Positions 23,166 to 36,119 are shown, counted from the first letter of the stretch. The stretch: DNA of 64,000 nt from Saccharina japonica (GCA_008828725.1 MEHQ01002193.1:103519-167518); one strand, 5' to 3'. The notes: generated by a model not told the origin, from the letters alone. Translations and numbers: made by a program.

Positions 23166-23506
23166 ATAATTTACAGTAGCACCCAGACCGTGGTGGTCTA
23201 GAAAATAACGATTCTTCTGAAAACAAAACGCCTTTTCGGTCTGTATGGATTGCCAAAACCTCCCCTTTCTGGACATATTGAGCGCTGAAAAAGCGTTCGC
23301 ACCCCTCAGGGATCTCAACGCTCTTCACCGGCATTTTTACTCTTTCCCTTTTGCCATCTGGCAAAGCCATGTGCACGAGCGATCTGCAGTGTAGTCTCAT
23401 CAATCACGCAAACAATCAGTAGTTCTAACAGCTCCCGAAATTGATTACGTTCTTCCTGTACACCTCAACCTGGTTCCCTTTCTGCTCGCCTCTTGTTCGT
23501 AATACG

Positions 23507-23613
23507 GACGACCATAGTAAATATGACCAAATATTGTTAGAGTAAAACTACCAAAATATATAGATAGGTGTTTGTGTGTACCATGGATCCTATTTATTGT
23601 GGCCCCACGTAAC
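23507..23613. mobile_element. MITE family B copy
   Basis: ATACGGACGACCATAGTAAA at left and CCTATTTATTGTGGCCCC at right. Confidence 0.8.
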
Positions 23614-23984
23614 AGTAGTAGCTGTTCTGTACTGATACTACTGTAATATGCGCATTAAAAATACGGTAGCTTTGTACATATATAGTTACATATATAGTTA
23701 CATATCGACTCCATATACTGCCCTTTATAGGCATGTAGTGATAATACAGGGCAGCTACTATCAAGCGGCAAGCAGTGAGACCCCAAGTTTGAGATGCACA
23801 TGCGCCTCTTGATTTCGGGAGCTGTTGTTGTAAATATACCAGGTGCTGTGCCTGTGATTATAGTTTTTGAACGCACACCCCTTCGCAAAACAAGGAAACC
23901 ACCTGGATCAGGCGCCAGGCATACAGAAACACTTTAGCAAGTAGCAGTAGCAGCAGCAGCAGCAGCAGCAGTAGCAGTACAGTA

Positions 23985-24094
23985 TTAAGGGAGACCATGG
24001 TAAATAGGACCACATATTATTGGCAAGTGAAGGGAGATATATGGGCTTTGATGCTGTACCGTAGATTGCATTTACTATGTATGGTCCCCCGTAA
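23985..24094. mobile_element. MITE family B copy
   Basis: TTAAGGGAGACCATGGTAAA at left and TATGGTCCCCCGTAA at right, preceded by a CAG/TAG tract. Confidence 0.8.
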
Positions 24095-24173
24095 CCGTAT
24101 ACCCTGGTAGAGTAGTGATATATACCCATATAGTGTATATATGCCATCAGCACTATACGAATGTGCAGCATAT

Positions 24174-24384
24174 GACGAATGCTACGATAGTGGTTCACCG
24201 TGATCTTTCTGAGCTCCTTATCTGAGGAAACCAAAAGTGCTACCCGACCCACAATCCCATGAGCTAGGTATACTATGGAAAATATGGCAACGCAAGAACG
24301 AAAGTCCGACGAATTTGGGTTAAGGAGCCCGATCATTCAGAAAAAAAATCAGAAAAAAGTGCTACATCTATCGTATCACGCGTC
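24174..24384 (+). mobile_element. MITE family A copy, shorter interior
   Basis: GACGAATGCTACGATAG to CGTATCACGCGTC. Its interior variant (ATCCCATGAGCTAGG) is shared with 48283-48532, a subfamily. Confidence 0.85.
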
Positions 24385-24731
24385 TTATACTATTAATACT
24401 GTATATAAACCATATATATACCGAAGAACAATTAATATAAACCTCTTCGGCTCCCCTTCTGTGGGGGATATACGAAGGGACAGCGATGATTAAAAAAACA
24501 CCGATGATACCTTCGGTGCGACCATCCGTCCATGAGGACAAGCATGCATGCACCCAGCAGCAGTATACCTACGAGGTGAAAAGACGATTGGATCGCGCGC
24601 TGCGCCCCGAGCCGCATCGAGATTCCTTGTGTTGTAAAAAACCCGAACACCAGTTTGCATCATCCCCTCTCGGATTACGCCGTTGCTGTAATCGGCCACA
24701 TTCTTTAGCCAATTTCCCCCCTCTTAAGCCT

Positions 24732-25115
24732 GACGCATGCTATGCACGATGGAGGCACTGTAGCACGATTTTGGCCGAAACATGTATGGGGAATGGCGAG
24801 GCTCTTTAACCCTTATAGAGGACTGGAGTCCCTTTTTGGGGACAGATCGCTAAGAATTTGAGCGGTTTATCCCCAAAACGGTACTCCAGTCCTAAATAGG
24901 TAAGCCCAAAATCGTCGCAATTATATATTGTTTTGTTTTGTGTAGCATTTTCAATGTATTATTATTATCGATACGCATATGTGGGATTTTCGTCAGGTGG
25001 AGGTTTTGCTTTCCTCTAATATTGTTTTTTGTGTGGGATTGTGTAGAGCTCTCGAAGCGACCACCCGCAGCCCGCAGAGAAAACACGGTGCACGTCTGTT
25101 ATCCTAGCATGCGTT
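24732..25115 (-). mobile_element. MITE family A copy carrying a TTAA element
   Basis: Family A ends GACGCATGCTATGC and CCTAGCATGCGT. The CTTTAACCC site is split by 24806-24903. Confidence 0.75.
24806..24903. mobile_element. diverged TTAA-family element nested in MITE A
   Basis: TTAACCCTTATAGAGGACTGG at left, ACTCCAGTCCTAAATAGG at right with the final TTAA as GTAA. The ends read GGACTGGAGTC where other copies read AGAACTGG. Confidence 0.7.
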
Positions 25116-25949
25116 GTCTGAAGAGGGCGGTACAAGCAAGCAAGAGGGGGTTTCCTTGACTTCAGGACGGCTACATACAAGCCAAGCGAAATTGTTGTAC
25201 GTACGCTCTCTGTTTCTCACCGTCGTTGTAGCGATCAGGCGCCAGGTGGGACCTCGGCCGAGGCGCCTTATTACGCCCACCATGTATGTAGTATGTGTGT
25301 GTCGGCGTGCTGTGGTGCTTGATCTCTCCTTTCTTTGTATCCCCCTCCCGCGTCTTTCGCGAAGACACTCTCCCTCCGCTCGTTGCGTCCCTCACGTCTC
25401 CAGCAGGTTAGAGACACCCTAGTGTATGACTCGTAGCCGTGGATAGTACCAGGTACCGGTCACCAGAAAGAAGGTTCAATATCGGCAGAAGATGTTGTTG
25501 TGGCGATGTGTGCGCTCAATCGTGCTGCCCAAGCAACAACAGTAGTAGCAGAACGAGTAGTGCGTATTTTTATTTGTGGCGGCATTTTCGTAGTATAGTA
25601 GTTCTGCCCCGCCGTGGTCCAGCGCAAGAGCTGGATCTTCAAGTGGTGTAATCAGGGTTCAGTGTCCTCGCATGCTACGTATACATATAATACATGAACA
25701 CATTACAAGCAGTAGTACGTACCAGGTGTACCACGAGAGTATGAATATTCTTACACCGCACGCCGGATACTGCTGCTGCTGCTGTGGACTCTGTATTCAC
25801 TATATTCAGTTCACCCGCTCTTTCTTCGAGACTGTCTGCACCAGGGATGTATATATATGTGGTTTGCGCATCCTACGGTAATTGTCGCAATTCGGAGGGG
25901 TGACGTAACAATATCTAACTTCACCGTTTTTTTCGCTGAAAACCAAAAA

Positions 25950-26330
25950 CGGCACCGCGCGGTACGGGATGGGACCGTTTTGCCCGCCGCAGGCGGAATT
26001 TGTTTAGGTCTTCCCGAGGGGCGGTATGGGAAAATGTTCCCGTCTGTTTACCGCGGGACGGGAATGGGACGGGAAGGTGGGAAACCATTTGGTTGACGGG
26101 AATGGACGGGAAGACACGATTCTTTGGCGGTACGGGACGGGACGGGAACCGATTTTTGGCGTTACGGTACGGTACGGGAACCATTTTTCGCCGGTACGGG
26201 AAATGATCGGCGAACGGGTCGGGAATAGGTCGTGAATAGGTCGGGAATACGGTCGGGAAACGCAGTCGGGAAACGCAGTCGGGAATGGTTGGGAACACGG
26301 TCGGGAACACAGGCTGGCGACAACGGCTGA
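25950..26330 (+). repeat. degenerate GGGACGGGAA / GGTCGGGAA minisatellite, left array
   Basis: Irregular 9-14-bp G-rich units, most regular at 26215-26325 (GTCGGGAATAG, GTCGGGAACAC). Confidence 0.85.
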
Positions 26331-26403
26331 AAAGAGCGAATTATAACCAAAAGTCTTCTTCGAGTACGAGTACTCCTCGTAGCTTTTATCTACTGTAGTT
26401 ATA

Positions 26404-26997
26404 TTACCGACTTGTGACTTCGACGTATTGATATGCTACGATCGACGAGTACGAGTATAACATTCGCGAGAATGTAAAACAGGAACAAAACAAAAAAGTA
26501 TGGTACGTGCATACCTGGTACACAACATCACGCTTTGTTTGCATTTTGAATATCATGCTTGGCATACTCCGAGCATCGAGTCCGGAGCACAGACAGGGTG
26601 TTATTTTCGTAATATCGCCTCTCTTGACAGGAAGTGTATACATACCTGGTACGATTTGTTTACCCGAACGCTTTGTTGGCCTCCTTATGAACGAACCGAT
26701 ATCATGGTGTTCAAAACCCGACTCCCCCCCTCCCGCATATTCATAAGTCAAATCCAGAAAACAAAAACGAAAAGGGGTTCCAGGGACAAAAGCCACATCA
26801 TCAGTATTGTTACGACCACCCCCCGCTTCCCCTTTTTCCACAATGCCCACACACCCACTTGGGACGAATCTGCACCAGAAACACCAAATGAAACGCAAGC
26901 TTATACCATCGACCGATTTATTATATATACGTCGTACCATTATTTCATTATTTCTAATAGCGAAGTGTGAGCGGGGCCGGTTGAATGGTTGATACAC
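26404..26997 (-). CDS. unrecognised long open frame between two minisatellites
   Basis: 197 codons on the minus strand, the longest unexplained frame in the window. It has no recognisable domain, and a + strand frame of 156 codons (26500-26970) overlaps it, so open reading on both strands may be compositional. Listed only because it is not made of a visible repeat. Confidence 0.15.
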   Translation of the reverse strand: MYQPFNRPRSHFAIRNNEIMVRRIYNKSVDGISLRFIWCFWCRFVPSGCVGIVEKGEAGGGRNNTDDVAFVPGTPFRFCFLDLTYEYAGGGESGFEHHDIGSFIRRPTKRSGKQIVPGMYTLPVKRGDITKITPCLCSGLDARSMPSMIFKMQTKRDVVYQVCTYHTFLFCSCFTFSRMLYSYSSIVAYQYVEVTSR

Positions 26998-27219
26998 AGT
27001 TTAAGTTCGTGTGCAAATTAAAAAAAAAAACGAGAGAGAAAAAAAAGAAAGAAAAAATATATGTATACGAGTATACGCACTTTCATCCATCCATGATCAT
27101 GCGATGGGAAAATGAAAAAACCGGCGGTAAATGGAATGGGATTATCTGCCCCAATAGTGAGATGCGGGATGGGAGAAGCTGTGCCCCATGGTCGGGATGG
27201 GACCTGAATCACTTGTATG

Positions 27220-27470
27220 ACAGCGGGATGGGAATAGTCGGGATTGGGCGGACAGCGGGACGGGAATAGTCGGGAATGGGCAGACAGTGGAATGGTAAAC
27301 AGTCGGGAACGGGAACACGGCCAATACCGCGGGACGGTAGAGCTCGGGAACATAAACCGACCATGGTAACGGTCGGGAAATCGCGGTCGGGAACGAAAAA
27401 TCTGACGGTTTCCCATTCTCGAACCGTACCGTTCCCGTCCCGACCACATTTTCCCGTCCCGACCTTTACC
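27220..27470 (+). repeat. degenerate GGGACGGGAATAGTCGGGAA minisatellite, right array
   Basis: Same unit type as 25950-26330. Its right margin turns into the complementary CCCGTCCCGACC form, making the edge palindromic. Confidence 0.85.
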
Positions 27471-29042
27471 GCGCGTACCCTTGATATATATATGTACCGC
27501 TTGGCATTACCGCTATTATATACAGGAAATACCGCAAGTCTTTTGAGTTCAGGGGCTGAATCCTTATCGTCCCCGTCGAAAACAATCGTCAAAGTCCCTA
27601 CAGAACGTTAAAGGGCCTCTCTGTTGGGTGTTACCTGTGCACGCTTTTGTCCTGCTACTGCTAGATAGTTGGAGCCGCCAAGAAACACAACTAAAAACAG
27701 GGGTTTCTAGTGTATACGGAGGCGGTTTTTACCAGGGGACTATAAGAAAATAATTACCGCCAGAACAAGAGGAGAGGGTCCATTACCGGTGATTCCTAAT
27801 ACCGGTAACTACATACATACAGCAGTCTTACTTTGTGCACAGACAGGTTTCATTTTGCTCCGCGTCATGTTTTTGGGATCTTTCGCAATTTCTTAACGGT
27901 GTGCACAGTACTGGCAACCGAAGAAGAAACAACCTACTTACTGCCGTACACTATTTCCCACAAAACAAAACTGCAATTGTTGGGGAGTGCAAAATAAACT
28001 AGATAAACAACCGTTTACTTACATCCTATATAGGAGTACGGAGAATTTGTGATACTGCCACAAACGAAAGTATTGCAAGCCTTCAGGTTGGCAGTTTTTC
28101 TCCTGTCGGCAGGAGAGCTTTTGTATCGAATGCCTTTGAGGGTTGTTGGGCTAATTTTACAAGCTCCTCTCACATGATAGGGAGGAGCTCAATAACACAT
28201 ATGCATGTATAGTATAGTATGTGTCTGGTATTCCACACCCGAAACACAGAACATGAACGACTCGAAGAACGTTTGTTCACGCGACCCGGTCCATACTATA
28301 AAACTTCTATATACATACGCCATACAGTTTCAAAACCAAATAAATACTTCGAGCATATATATACTATACTATGCAAGAATAAATACGTTAAAGAAATCAC
28401 CGGCCGGCCTTGCCCACTCGAGGAGCTTAATTACCCGGTTTAAAAATAAAGCCTTACCCAGAAGGCTAAACAGTCAGTGGAATAACCCCTGCCGCTGGAA
28501 TAGTGTTATTACTATTAATAATATTCCCATATAATATCCTGTTGTTTTATCACAAACAAGTACATATTATAATGAGGAGATATTTGATGCTGAGAAGGGC
28601 GCAGCCCTTCGAAGCATCAATAGATGCTCTTCCTAATGGGTTGGGTATGTGCCCGTGGGGGGTACCCCCCTGGTCGCGAACGGACACAAACGGACAAAAA
28701 ACAGTTCTGAAAGCTGCCGCAGCGTGGCTTTATTTAAAGAATCCTTAATATTGAGGTTTGTCTGCTCTTCGTCTGCACTTCGTCTGCACTTCGCACTTCG
28801 CACTTCGTTCGCTTTGCTTTTTTTTGGCGCGCGACGCGTACACTGAACCGATTCAGACACGCTCGGGACTGATAGAGGCCCGCTATTTGTGCCGACCGTC
28901 CTGTGCTATTCGTGTCGAAAGCCGTGCCGAGATCGGAGAGCTAGGCGGTAGTGACTGCCCTAAACTGTTGCCAGTACCAAATTGTGTCACTGGGATTTCT
29001 CGGCAGTAGAGCAAACTAGCAGTAGTATATAGCAACGATGAG

Positions 29043-30370
29043 GAGACATGTCAAGCAAGGCAAAACATGCGCTGTCAAGGGTGTAGGGTGGCGTGTTCCA
29101 CACTAAAAACTAGTTGTTTGGTGACAGTCACGGCATGTCAAGGCTGTCAAGGGTTGAAACTGAAGACCACATTTCTCGGCAGTAGAGCAACAACGGTGAT
29201 GATCGGACGAGAAGAGGAAGACCATCATCGCACACAGCACACACACCACCATCACCAGCAAACACCACAACGACGACCATCACCACCACCGCCACCACCC
29301 CTGCCCCACGAGCCGCAGGAGCACCAGAAGTTGTTGTTGCTCGTAGTGGCTGGTGGTGGTTGGTGGTGGCTTCGTCCCGTGGTTTGGTGGTGGTTCCTGG
29401 TACGCACTCGTTCAGCAACAGCAGCATTTTGTTTTTTTTTATGATCACACCAGACCAGCGCTTGCCAGAACACTGCTGCTGCTGCTGCTGCTGCTTTTTT
29501 TTTTATGTCGGGAGACATGTCAAGCAAGGCAAAACATGCGCTGTCAAGGGTGTAGGGTGGCGTGTTCCACACTAAAAACTAGTTGTTTGGTGACAGTCAC
29601 GGCATGTCAAGGCTGTCAAGGGTTGAAACTGAAGACCACATTTCTCGGCAGTAGAGCAACAACGGTGATGATCGGACGAGAAGAGGAAGACCATCATCGC
29701 ACACAGCACACACACCACCATCACCAGCAAACACCACAACGACGACCATCACCACCACCGCCACCACCCCTGCCCCACGAGCCGCAGGAGCACCAGAAGT
29801 TGTTGTTGCTCGTAGTGGCTGGTGGTGGTTGGTGGTGGCTTCGTCCCGTGGTTTGGTGGTGGTTCCTGGTACGCACTCGTTCAGCAACAGCAGCATTTTG
29901 TTTTTTTTTATGATCACACCAGACCAGCGCTTGCCAGAACACTGCTGCTGCTGCTGCTGCTGCTTTTTTTTTTATGTCGGGAGACATGTCAAGCAAGGCA
30001 AAACATGCGCTGTCAAGGGTGTAGGGTGGAGTGTTCCACACTAAAAACTAGTTGTTTGGTGACAGTCACGGCATGTCAAGGCTGTCAAGGGTTGAAACTG
30101 AAGACCACATTTCTCGGCAGTAGAGCAACAACGGTGATGATCGGACGAGAAGAGGAAGACCATCATCGCACACAGCACACACACCACCATCACCAGCAAA
30201 CACCACAACGACGACCATCACCACCACCGCCACCACCCCTGCCCCACGAGCCGCAGGAGCACCAGAAGTTGTTGTTGCTCGTAGTGGCTGGTGGTGGTTG
30301 GTGGTGGCTTCGTCCCGTGGTTTGGTGGTGGTTCCTGGTACGCACTCGTTCAGCAGCAGCAGCATTTTGT
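29043..30370 (+). repeat. three 469-bp tandem subunits
   Basis: Units begin GAGACATGTCAAGCAAGG at 29043, 29512 and 29981, with spacing exactly 469 bp. Units one and two include a CTG tract; the third changes at its end to a piece of repeat S (GTCCATCCCATTTCTT). Confidence 0.93.
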
Positions 30371-30434
30371 TTTTTTTGTCCATCCCATTTCTTATCTGCT
30401 GCTGCTGCTGAGAGATGCAGAAAACAAAAAGACA

Positions 30435-30860
30435 ATAAAACACGATTTCTGAAATGATACAGATTTTACGAAATACGAGCAAAAAGACAATACAAATAAA
30501 AACGAATTCTGAAATGATTCAGATTTCTTAGTTTGCATTTTTCTCTGTACAAGGTTTTTGCGCTGACACGCATCGCTTAACAATAAATGTTGGTGGGTGG
30601 TGTTGGTGATTGTAGGACTACCAGCCCAGGGACCAACCGACCTGATACCTGATACAGATTTTACAAAATACGAGCAAAAAGATCATACAACAAAAACGAA
30701 TTATGAAATGATTCAGATGTATTTGTTTACTGGTACATTTTTCTCTGTACTCGTACAAGGTTTTTGCGCTGACACGCATCGCTTAATTAACAGTAAATGT
30801 TGGTGGGTGGTGTTGGTGATTGTGGGACTACCAGCCGAGGGACCAACCGACCAACCCAGT
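30435..30860 (+). repeat. internal degenerate direct repeat of about 200 bp
   Basis: Two units with AGATTTTAC, CAAGGTTTTTGCGCTGACAC and GTTGGTGGGTGGTGTTGG, plus a third partial at 30905-30960. The same structure recurs in block copy 2. Confidence 0.8.
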
Positions 30861-31083
30861 AAATCTCTCACCCACCACGCACACCCATCAATTACCTGCC
30901 GGTCAGTAAAAAAAGGTTTATGTGCTGACCCAAATCGCTTAGAATAAAAAACGATCCCATCAATGACAATTAATTGCAGGAACACAGCAAAAAGAGAAGA
31001 GCCGCCAACGCAGTAGCTTAATGCAGTTAGGAGTTTGACCACTTGAAGGCGTCTGTCACGCTCCTCATTCCCACCGTTCTTGT

Positions 31084-32668
31084 AATGAGGAGATATTGAT
31101 GCTGAGAAGGGCGAAGCCCTTCGAAGCATCAATAGATGCTCTTCATAATGGTTGGGTATGTGCCCGTGGGGGTGTACCCCCCTGGTCGCGAACGGACACA
31201 AACGGACAAAAAACAGTTCTGAAAGCTGCCGCAGCGTGGCTTTATTTAAAGAATCCTTAATATTGAGGTTTGTCTGTCTGCTCGTCTGTCTGCTCGTCTG
31301 CACTTCGTCTGCACTTCGTCCGCACTTCGTTCGCTTTGCTTTTTTTTGGCGCGCGACGCGTACACTGAACCGATTCAGACACGCTCGGGACTGATAGAGG
31401 CCCGCTATTTGTGCCGACCGTCCTGTGCTATTCGTGTCGAAAGCCGTGCCGAGATCGGAGAGCTAGGCGGTAGTGACTGCCCTAAACTGTTGCCAGTACC
31501 AAATTGTGTCACTGGGATTTCTCGGCAGTAGAGCAAACTAGCAGTAGTATATAGCAACGATGAGGAGACATGTCAAGCAAGGCAAAACATGCGCTGTCAA
31601 GGGTGTAGGGTGGCGTGTTCCACACTAAAAACTAGTTGTTTGGTGACAGTCACGGCATGTCAAGGCTGTCAAGGGTTGAAACTGAAGACCACATTTCTCG
31701 GCAGTAGAGCAACAACGGTGATGATCGGACGAGAAGAGGAAGACCATCATCGCACACAGCACACACACCACCATCACCAGCAAACACCACAACGACGACC
31801 ATCACCACCACCGCCACCACCCCTGCCCCACGAGCCGCAGGAGCACCAGAAGTTGTTGTTGCTCGTAGTGGCTGGTGGTGGTTGGTGGTGGCTTCGTCCC
31901 GTGGTTTGGTGGTGGTTCCTGGTACGCACTCGTTCAGCAGCAGCAGCATTTTGTTTTTTTTTGTCCATCCCATTTCTTATCTGCTGCTGCTGCTGAGAGA
32001 TGCAGAAAACAAAAAGACAATAAAACACGATTTCTGAAATGATACAGATTTTACGAAATACGAGCAAAAAGACAATACAAATAAAAACGAATTCTGAAAT
32101 GATTCAGATTTCTTAGTTTGCATTTTTCTCTGTACAAGGTTTTTGCGCTGACACGCATCGCTTAACAATAAATGTTGGTGGGTGGTGTTGGTGATTGTAG
32201 GACTACCAGCCCAGGGACCAACCGACCTGATACCTGATACAGATTTTACAAAATACGAGCAAAAAGATCATACAACAAAAACGAATTATGAAATGATTCA
32301 GATGTATTTGTTTACTGGTACATTTTTCTCTGTACTCGTACAAGGTTTTTGCGCTGACACGCATCGCTTAATTAACAGTAAATGTTGGTGGGTGGTGTTG
32401 GTGATTGTGGGACTACCAGCCGAGGGACCAACCGACCAACCCAGTAAATCTCTCACCCACCACGCACACCCATCAATTACCTGCCGGTCAGTAAAAAAAG
32501 GTTTATGTGCTGACCCAAATCGCTTAGAATAAAAAACGATCCCATCAATGACAATTAATTGCAGGAACACAGCAAAAAGAGAAGAACCGCCAACGCAGTA
32601 GCTTAATGCAGTTAGGAGTTTGACCACTTGAAGGCGTCTGTCACGCTCCTCATTCCACCGTTCTTGTA
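31084..32668 (+). repeat. tandem block, copy 2 (1585 bp, one subunit)
   Basis: Head-to-tail with copy 1 and nearly identical, but with a single 469-type subunit (from 31565) and extra TCTGTCTGCTCG units near 31270. Confidence 0.9.
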
Positions 32669-33045
32669 AACATAAATATATATTATATATTAGTGGTGAA
32701 ACATCGGTGAGGAGTCGGGTATACAGGAATATAGTCATTCATAAGGGCGGGGACTGCATGTTTGGTACATGAGTGTGTCAAGTATTCAGGGATGATTGAT
32801 GATTGTGATATATAGGTGCATGGTGATGAAAAAGGAGCTGCAACATTGTCAGATGGCAAATGGGATAATAAATATGAAATGGGGATGGAGCTTGGATGCG
32901 GCTTCGGACTTACGTAGAACGTAAATGAATAAGACATATATTGAGAAGGAGGGAGCAAGAACAACCAAATGGAGTATTGTGGATAAAGCTTAGCGGGAAG
33001 TATTGACATCAGTACGTTAGACTTTGCGTATAGGGTTCCTTCGTT

Positions 33046-33130
33046 TCCGTGGTTTTCTTCTTTCGGGAATGTTATGAGTGATCAACGTTGAAGCTCATGC
33101 CGCACATTGCCGGATGGCAAATATGAGTAG
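33046..33130 (+). repeat. dispersed short repeat R90
   Basis: CCGTGGTTTTCTTC, GTGATCAACGTTGAAGCTC, then CATTGCCGGATGGCAAAT. A related TTGTCGGAAGGCAAAT piece follows at 33225. Confidence 0.75.
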
Positions 33131-33313
33131 TCTATTGAGTACATGGAGGGGAGGAGAATTGGTTGGATGAGATTGGTGGTATTCGACGAATTGGGTCAGA
33201 TTTTTCATTCTGAAAGAATAATGCCCTGCACATTGTCGGAAGGCAAATCATATAACAATAACAATATGGACATATTAATAGTCGCACTCTACAGATAATA
33301 TGATAATATGATA

Positions 33314-33651
33314 GACGCGTGCTACGATGGAGGCCATAGCACGTTAGAACTGAAACGGTTTCTAACCGACGGGGCTCCCTTGACCCATTCAAAACTGAAA
33401 AACAATGTCCCACACTAATTACAAGTAGTTTGTCCCCAAATTTGTGGGGCCAGTTCTTAAGAGGTTTTAACCCGAATCCGTCGGGCTTTTTTGTTCTTGT
33501 GTTGCATAGTGTTTCGTTGAATACACCTACCTGGTATATTAGTAGGTACTGCGTATTAGTTTCCTGTAAAATCAGTTTTTCACCTGCTATTCATTTAGAG
33601 CTCTCCTCAAGGGAGGAACGCCAGAAAAAACGGTGGACCGTAGCAAGCGTC
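33314..33651 (-). mobile_element. MITE family A copy carrying a TTAA element
   Basis: GACGCGTGCTACGATGG to CGTAGCAAGCGTC, split at its TTAACCC site by 33380-33470. Confidence 0.8.
33380..33470 (-). mobile_element. TTAA-family element nested in MITE A
   Basis: TTGACCCATTCAAAACTG at left, GGCCAGTTCTTAAGAGG...TTAA at right, interior AATGTCCCACACTAATTAC. Confidence 0.82.
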
Positions 33652-33659
33652 TATATTGC

Positions 33660-35090
33660 TTCCTATTTACTTGCATTATGACATACTGCTTGTTATCGTG
33701 TCATACAGTACAGGACACCTAGTAAGAAACAAGCTGATATGAAAGCTAGGCTCATATTTAGAGGAGAAGAATATGGTACTCGGGAGCATTCATCTTCAAA
33801 TTAGTGTGGAAAGCACCCCCCCTCTACAATACGAATTCCAGCCTGGACCATAATTCCTACTTCCTATTAGGCGTCGTGAAACAGTAGACCGATGTGATTA
33901 TCACGGGATGCTATTATTTGTTGTATACAGCAGGTATCTATCTGTGAATGGTATGATTGCAACAATAACTGGACATGTCAAATGGCAAATGGAATAGTAA
34001 TAACACAATAATACATCAGCAGTATGAAGCATGACATAACGGGTACATGCTTCGAATAGTGTATGCGCGTAGGTGGTCGATATGGGTTGAATGCGCGTAT
34101 GATTTGTACGCCGTATCAACCGTCAACATATATATATATATATAGTCCGTCCGGCTCCAAATATCCGAAATTCCCCCATCACCAAGGAACCCTTATCTCG
34201 GGTATGGGTAGGTTGTTGAAAAAAACAGAGATACCCTTAAAACGGCCCTCTCGAGACGGATATAATAACACGTCGATTTTTTTTTTAAATTATTATTTAG
34301 CCTGATATTTCCAAAAAACGTGAATTTCTGGTCCAAGCTTAGGTGGATTGTAATGTTGCCGCACAATATTTAGACTGCGTATTTAGCTAGCTCGTCACAT
34401 TTGCGCCTGGGCTTTTTTTCGGTTTGAACAAAATCGATAAACTGACGGAGATATCGGCAAAAATGCGGATTTTGGAGGTCGTTTTGTTCAAGTTTACATT
34501 GAATACTTTTGTGTGGAATTTTATTTTAGAGGGCGGCAAACGATGAATTGAAGCCATACGCGCAGGGCTTGTTTTAGGTTTTCCTGGAAAGCAAACGTTC
34601 GTTAGATATTGAGGACTTGTCCCAAAACGACTGATTTTGGCCAATTTTGGCCGGTCTTGTTTTTTTTTCTTGATGCTGTGTTGCATAATTACTTGTTATT
34701 AGTGTGAAATTGTGTTTCCGTTCAAAATCTCAGCATCGATTCGTCTTGTCTTTGCGATCACGAATATTCAATTTTCAATGTTCAATTATATTTTTTGGAC
34801 TCGGTATAGTATAAAACGTGAATGGAAATACTGTCCCGGATGGACCATATATATTATATACATATTATTAATATATACATTTATCAAGTGTATAAAAATC
34901 ATGCACCGCATGCATGTCATTTGTTTTATAGCGAGCGAGTAGATGAACGTGATGATGCAGGCCCCCCTGCCGGACAGACTTCTACTCATTACACTCGTCA
35001 TATATACATATAGACAACTCCAAGCGTTGTTGGCCTTCCTACAGTACGAGTACATAGATAAGAATAAAACTACAGTACTATTACAGGGGA
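33660..35090. other. no supported gene
   Basis: AT-rich stretch with a TA run at 34125-34142. A 99-codon minus-strand frame at 34387-34686 (Lys/Ser/Pro-rich) is not recognised. Confidence 0.4.
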
Positions 35091-35095
35091 CCGCA

Positions 35096-35277
35096 GACAT
35101 TTTGTTTTGTCCATCCCATTTATTGTCTTCGTCCTTCCTTTCTCTCTCCTTTCTGGTCGTAACTTAGATCCGGGGTCACAAAGTAGGCTCTTCTCCCTCC
35201 TCCCTCACTACGGTTCTTGCCTTGCTTTTTATCGCGAGAAGGTTTCAGCACTTTCTTCCCTCGTCGACTTGCGTCAA
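35096..35277 (-). mobile_element. SINE-like repeat S, copy 2
   Basis: Best match to copy 1, including CCCCGGATCTAAG and the tail CAATAAATGGGATGGAC on the minus strand. Confidence 0.7.
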
Positions 35278-35373
35278 ATATAACCGAATATTGTCACTAC
35301 AAATAGGTAAGTAAATATATAGGTTTTTGTGTGTACCGCAGGTTCTATATACTATCTACGATGGTCCCCCGTA
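35278..35373 (+). mobile_element. MITE family B copy, left end eroded
   Basis: CCGAATATTGTCACTAC then AGGTTTTTGTGTGTACCGCAG and GATGGTCCCCCGTA. Confidence 0.75.
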
Positions 35374-36020
35374 GTACTATACTACAGTAGTTTCACGTGT
35401 ACGAACAGGTATTATACCATTTTTGCTTGAATACCTACATACTCGTATTACCTGGAATGGGTATGGGGTATACTATATACACAAAACTGAGTAGGGTTAC
35501 GGACCGAATGTTGAGTAAAAACTGCCCCTCGAGCCTTGCGAGGGGAAAACATTGACGACAAAAGAGGACGGTTACAGCAACCACGCGGCCGCACTCACGG
35601 CACACACTGCGTGATTGGCGGAGGATGCAATCTACTTACAGCAGTGTCCGGGTGATTTGCCATGTAATAATTTCGCTCGGGCACGGGGTCAAGGTGGTCC
35701 CCCCCGTAGCGCTGTTGTGGGCGTTCACGCTGTGACACCCCAGCGATTTCTCAAGTACGGAGCCCCGCCTCAGCACCTACAGCAGTAGTAGTATTTGGAA
35801 TGAAAGAAACGTGCTCACCCAAACGTCGCACGGCTGAGGTGTTCGTATCGGAATACGAAATATGACGTACATGTTCAACCCAACAAGTCGACAGATAAAT
35901 AGGTGCACTTTCCTTGTTGCACGGAATATGAAATAACCGTGTATTCGTAGAGGAGTGATGGTGATAACACCCAAGTGATAGTTGTGTTGCGGTGGCTATC
36001 TCGGCGTCGATTTCTACTAT

Positions 36021-36119
36021 TACGAAGGACCATAGTAAATAGAACCAGTAGGTATTATTTTGTTTTAATATATATAGGTTTTTCGTTTTTCGTGGGTACC
36101 GCAGGTCCTGTTTACTAGT
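36021..36119 (+). mobile_element. MITE family B copy, right end eroded
   Basis: TACGAAGGACCATAGTAAAT at left and CCGCAGGTCCTGTTTACT at right. Confidence 0.75.

Larger units (their letters stand above)
28571..31083 (+). repeat. tandem block, copy 1 (2513 bp, three 469-bp subunits)
   Basis: Starts AATGAGGAGATATT next to a hairpin (GATGCTGAGAAGGGC and GCCCTTCGAAGCATC) and ends CACCGTTCTTGTA, where copy 2 begins immediately. Coding frames in it are rich in His, Pro and Trp from CAC/GGT runs and are repeated exactly with the DNA, so I do not call genes. Confidence 0.9.

Noticed and set aside
29067..30457. 125-211-codon frames rich in His, Pro, Trp and Leu, repeated
   Set aside because: They repeat exactly with the 469-bp DNA unit on both strands and are made of CAC/GGT/CTG runs, with no domain or codon signal.
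28571..32668. LTR retrotransposon with blocks as LTRs
   Set aside because: The blocks abut with no internal region, and there are no TG..CA ends.
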